Below are positions 30,375-32,500 of a stretch of 32,500 bases of DNA, piece after piece; position 1 is the stretch's first letter, and each line of letters opens with the position of its first letter. Origin of the DNA: Stramonita haemastoma (Eukaryota > Mollusca > Gastropoda > Neogastropoda > Muricidae); assembly GCA_030674155.1 (NCBI GenBank), contig CM060320.1, positions 10,549,421 through 10,581,920 of the forward strand. The letters run 5' to 3'. The notes under the pieces were generated by a model that worked only from the letters and a program-made list of their open reading frames with translations, ran no database searches and was not told the DNA's origin. The translations under genes and the position numbers were made by a program.

Positions 30375-31097
30375 GCTGCTAGCAGCAGCCTTTCTCTTTC
30401 ACAACTTTCATGTGGCAGTTCCTCCTTTGCACACTGACAGATCCAAACCAACAGGTTCTGTCTGAATCCAAGATCGAAAGGAATCATGTGTCACTAGGGT
30501 TAGGGTGACAATCTACTCCTGATCAATTTGACCTTGACGTTTTATACAATACGTTCAAGGGGGCTTGTCTGTCACCCTCTTTAAGTTAACCTGGTAATTA
30601 TAGGAACAGGGGCAGTGGAGTGGGTAGCAGAAGTGCCAATGCCCTGTTGAATTGTGTGTAATGGAGGAAGTGTCTACTTGATGGGTATGGTACGTCCATA
30701 GGAAGTCGAAAGTGGTGCGGGAACACCACGCACGCGCGCATGCTTATGTCCTGCCCACGCACACATATATACACATGCCCCCAACACACATGCAAGAGCA
30801 CATACAAATCATATATGTTTGAGTTCTGTTTTTACGTGTATCTAAAGAGAGGACTAGATGTGCATACGCATTATACTATTGTTTAAAATGTGTTGTAATT
30901 ATTATGACCCTCAGCAATTCATAATATCAGTTATATATTCTTCTCCTTTAAGACGTCTACTGCCATTAGTTTGGGGTATTTAAATATAATGTATGTTTAT
31001 ATAATTATATATATTATGTACATATATAACAAAATAATAATAATAAACGGAATAATATACAGCACCATATCTTGAAAAAACCCCAAATCAAAGCACT

Positions 31098-31099
<2 letters not shown>

Positions 31100-31172
<73 letters not shown>

Positions 31173-31185
31173 GGTGTGTGTGTTC

Positions 31186-31267
<82 letters not shown>
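31100..31267. repeat. (TA)n followed by a long (GA)n
   Basis: (TA)n at 31100-31172 with one phase slip, a short GGTGTGTGTGTTCAG spacer, then about 78 bp of uninterrupted GA to 31264. Self-complementary (TA)n of this length can extrude cruciforms. Confidence 0.95.
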
Positions 31268-31269
<2 letters not shown>

Positions 31270-31347
31270 GGGGTATGTATCTAGATACATTGATGTGACT
31301 GCTGGTGTGTCTAAATCACCATGTAGTGAATGAACATAAAACAAAAC

Positions 31348-31432
31348 ATACATACATACATACACAGCTACGTGTACACACACACACACACCACACACGC
31401 ACGCGCGCGCGCGCGCGCACACACACACACAG
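31348..31432. repeat. (CATA)n, (CA)n and (GC)n tract
   Basis: CATA tetramers, then CA with a GCGCGCGCGCGC core, then CA again. Non-coding. Confidence 0.88.
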
Positions 31433-31499
31433 CTATTCGCCTCCTTCCTCCCTGTGCGTATGTGTGTGTAATTGTGTTTTTGTGTAATCATTTTACCTG

Positions 31500-31697
31500 C
31501 AGAACAATAGAATAAGCATTCATGTGCTTATTTTACAGCTAGTCCCTGTGTGGATGTAGGTTTGTAAATTTTGTCATCCGTTCCCGCTGGCACACAATGG
31601 CCTACTCATCCAAAATGCGGAACAAATTTAACGCAAGATACTCAGCGTGCTTCACACACGGGAACTCGGTTTCCAGTCTCATTCGAAGGATTGTCTG
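31500..31697 (+). repeat. Dispersed repeat family R1, copy 9
   Basis: Contains ATAGAATAAGCATTCATGTG, TAGTCCCTGTGTGGATGTAG, TTTTGTCATCCGTTCCCGCT, CACAATGGCCTACTCATCC and TCTCATTCGAAGGATTG, in the same order as copy 5. Non-coding. Confidence 0.85.
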
Positions 31698-31823
31698 GGT
31701 CGTGGAGTCGGTATTTATGTTTGTGTTGGGGGAAAAGGGAAAATCTCCTTAGACAGACGTCTCGGTGGTGTGTGTGTGTGTGTGTGCTGACACGAACATG
31801 TGTTTGTGTGTTTGGATGTCTCC

Positions 31824-31854
<31 letters not shown>

Positions 31855-32158
31855 TTTGCGCACACCTGACTTGTCAACTTATGTGCATATAGAACAAAAG
31901 AAATCAAAACAAAACAAATGAAAAACAAACAAACAAACACTGAACAAAGCAAAGAAATGAATGGTGAAGAAAAGGATCAGGAAGGACCTGGGCATTAATT
32001 TTTCTGGTGGATTTCCCAGACATGACCCAGCCAGCCGTGTGATTTATTTTCTGCTTGTGTCAATCTCTACACTGATCTGGTTGACAGTCAAATCGCAGTT
32101 CTTTCCCTTCCATTGCAAAATAGTCACCCAGACAGAACTTATACTGTTATTATTTTCT

Positions 32159-32159
<1 letters not shown>

Positions 32160-32236
<77 letters not shown>

Positions 32237-32345
32237 GTAGTGTGGTAGTGGTGTGTGTGTGTAGTGTGGGGGTGGAAGTGGTGTGGGGGTGAGTTGTGTA
32301 GTGCGGGGTGCTGGTGATAGTGGTGTGTGTGTGTGTGTGTGTGAG
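32160..32345. repeat. (GT)n microsatellite with TGGTG interruptions
   Basis: Nearly 80 bp of GT, a stretch of GTAGTGTGGTAGTGG variants, then GT again to about 32341. Non-coding; the window ends shortly after without a gene. Confidence 0.93.
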
Positions 32346-32500
32346 CGCACGCGCGCACACGCCTGCGCACGTGTACGTGCATTTTTTTGGGGGGGGGGGA
32401 GTTGGTAAGTTTTATTTGATTTTGTTTTGTTTTTATTATGTCGTTGCATTTGTGTTTTTCTTTTCTTGTGTGTCTCTGCCTTTGTCTCGCCATGTTTATG

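Noticed and set aside
30493..30512. Telomere-like AGGGTTAGGGT
   Set aside because: Only two units; expected by chance and not an array.

Overview
This is eukaryotic nuclear DNA with no prokaryotic features. Coding density is very low. Simple repeats are extremely dense: (CA)n, (GA)n, homopolymers and minisatellites. Several dispersed repeats carry tRNA-like heads. From memory, the repeat sequences and texture fit a marine gastropod mollusc, probably a caenogastropod; this is recognition by eye, not a search result.

One protein-coding gene is supported. It lies on the minus strand from about 19255 down to about 10093 and encodes a bZIP transcription factor of the AP-1 superfamily, closest in architecture to ATF3/JDP2. 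The first coding block (18258-19255) holds a Pro/Ser/Thr/acid-rich N-terminal region and a motif resembling the ATF3/JDP2 'VKEELRFAIQNKRL' segment, and ends at a clean CAG|GTGAGC donor. Exon 3 (about 13078-13184) encodes the basic region with the NxxAAxxCR signature. Exon 4 (from 10488 downwards) encodes the leucine zipper and a closing His-x3-Cys. Two places do not read straight through. One, at 18779-18930, is either a 152-nt intron or a lost T. The other, at the exon 3 donor, looks as if one G has been lost. The C-terminus runs into a (GA)n tract and is uncertain.

Layout: 1-2000 is dispersed repeats, including a SINE with a tRNA-like head and a 5S-rRNA-like segment, inserted into an older tRNA-derived repeat with a 14-bp target duplication. 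2300-2560 is a purine tract. 2640-8190 is AT-rich and empty. 8190-8860 is a minisatellite. 9050-10220 is microsatellites. 10093-19255 is the bZIP gene, whose introns hold a 1.15-kb minisatellite (17030-18175), a degenerate ACACT tract and many microsatellites. 19262-20250 is a decaying 43-bp tandem array directly upstream of the start codon; four of its units carry perfect AP-1 sites. 20450-25500 is non-coding. 25505-25700 is CpG-rich and looks like a promoter on the minus strand, perhaps that of the bZIP gene. 25900-32500 is microsatellites and repeat copies, without genes.

The most interesting points are the AP-1 sites next to an AP-1-family gene, the exon 3 squeezed between microsatellites with a one-base frame problem, and the tRNA/5S composite SINE. 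I saw no CRISPR, mobile-element protein, rRNA operon or intact tRNA gene.
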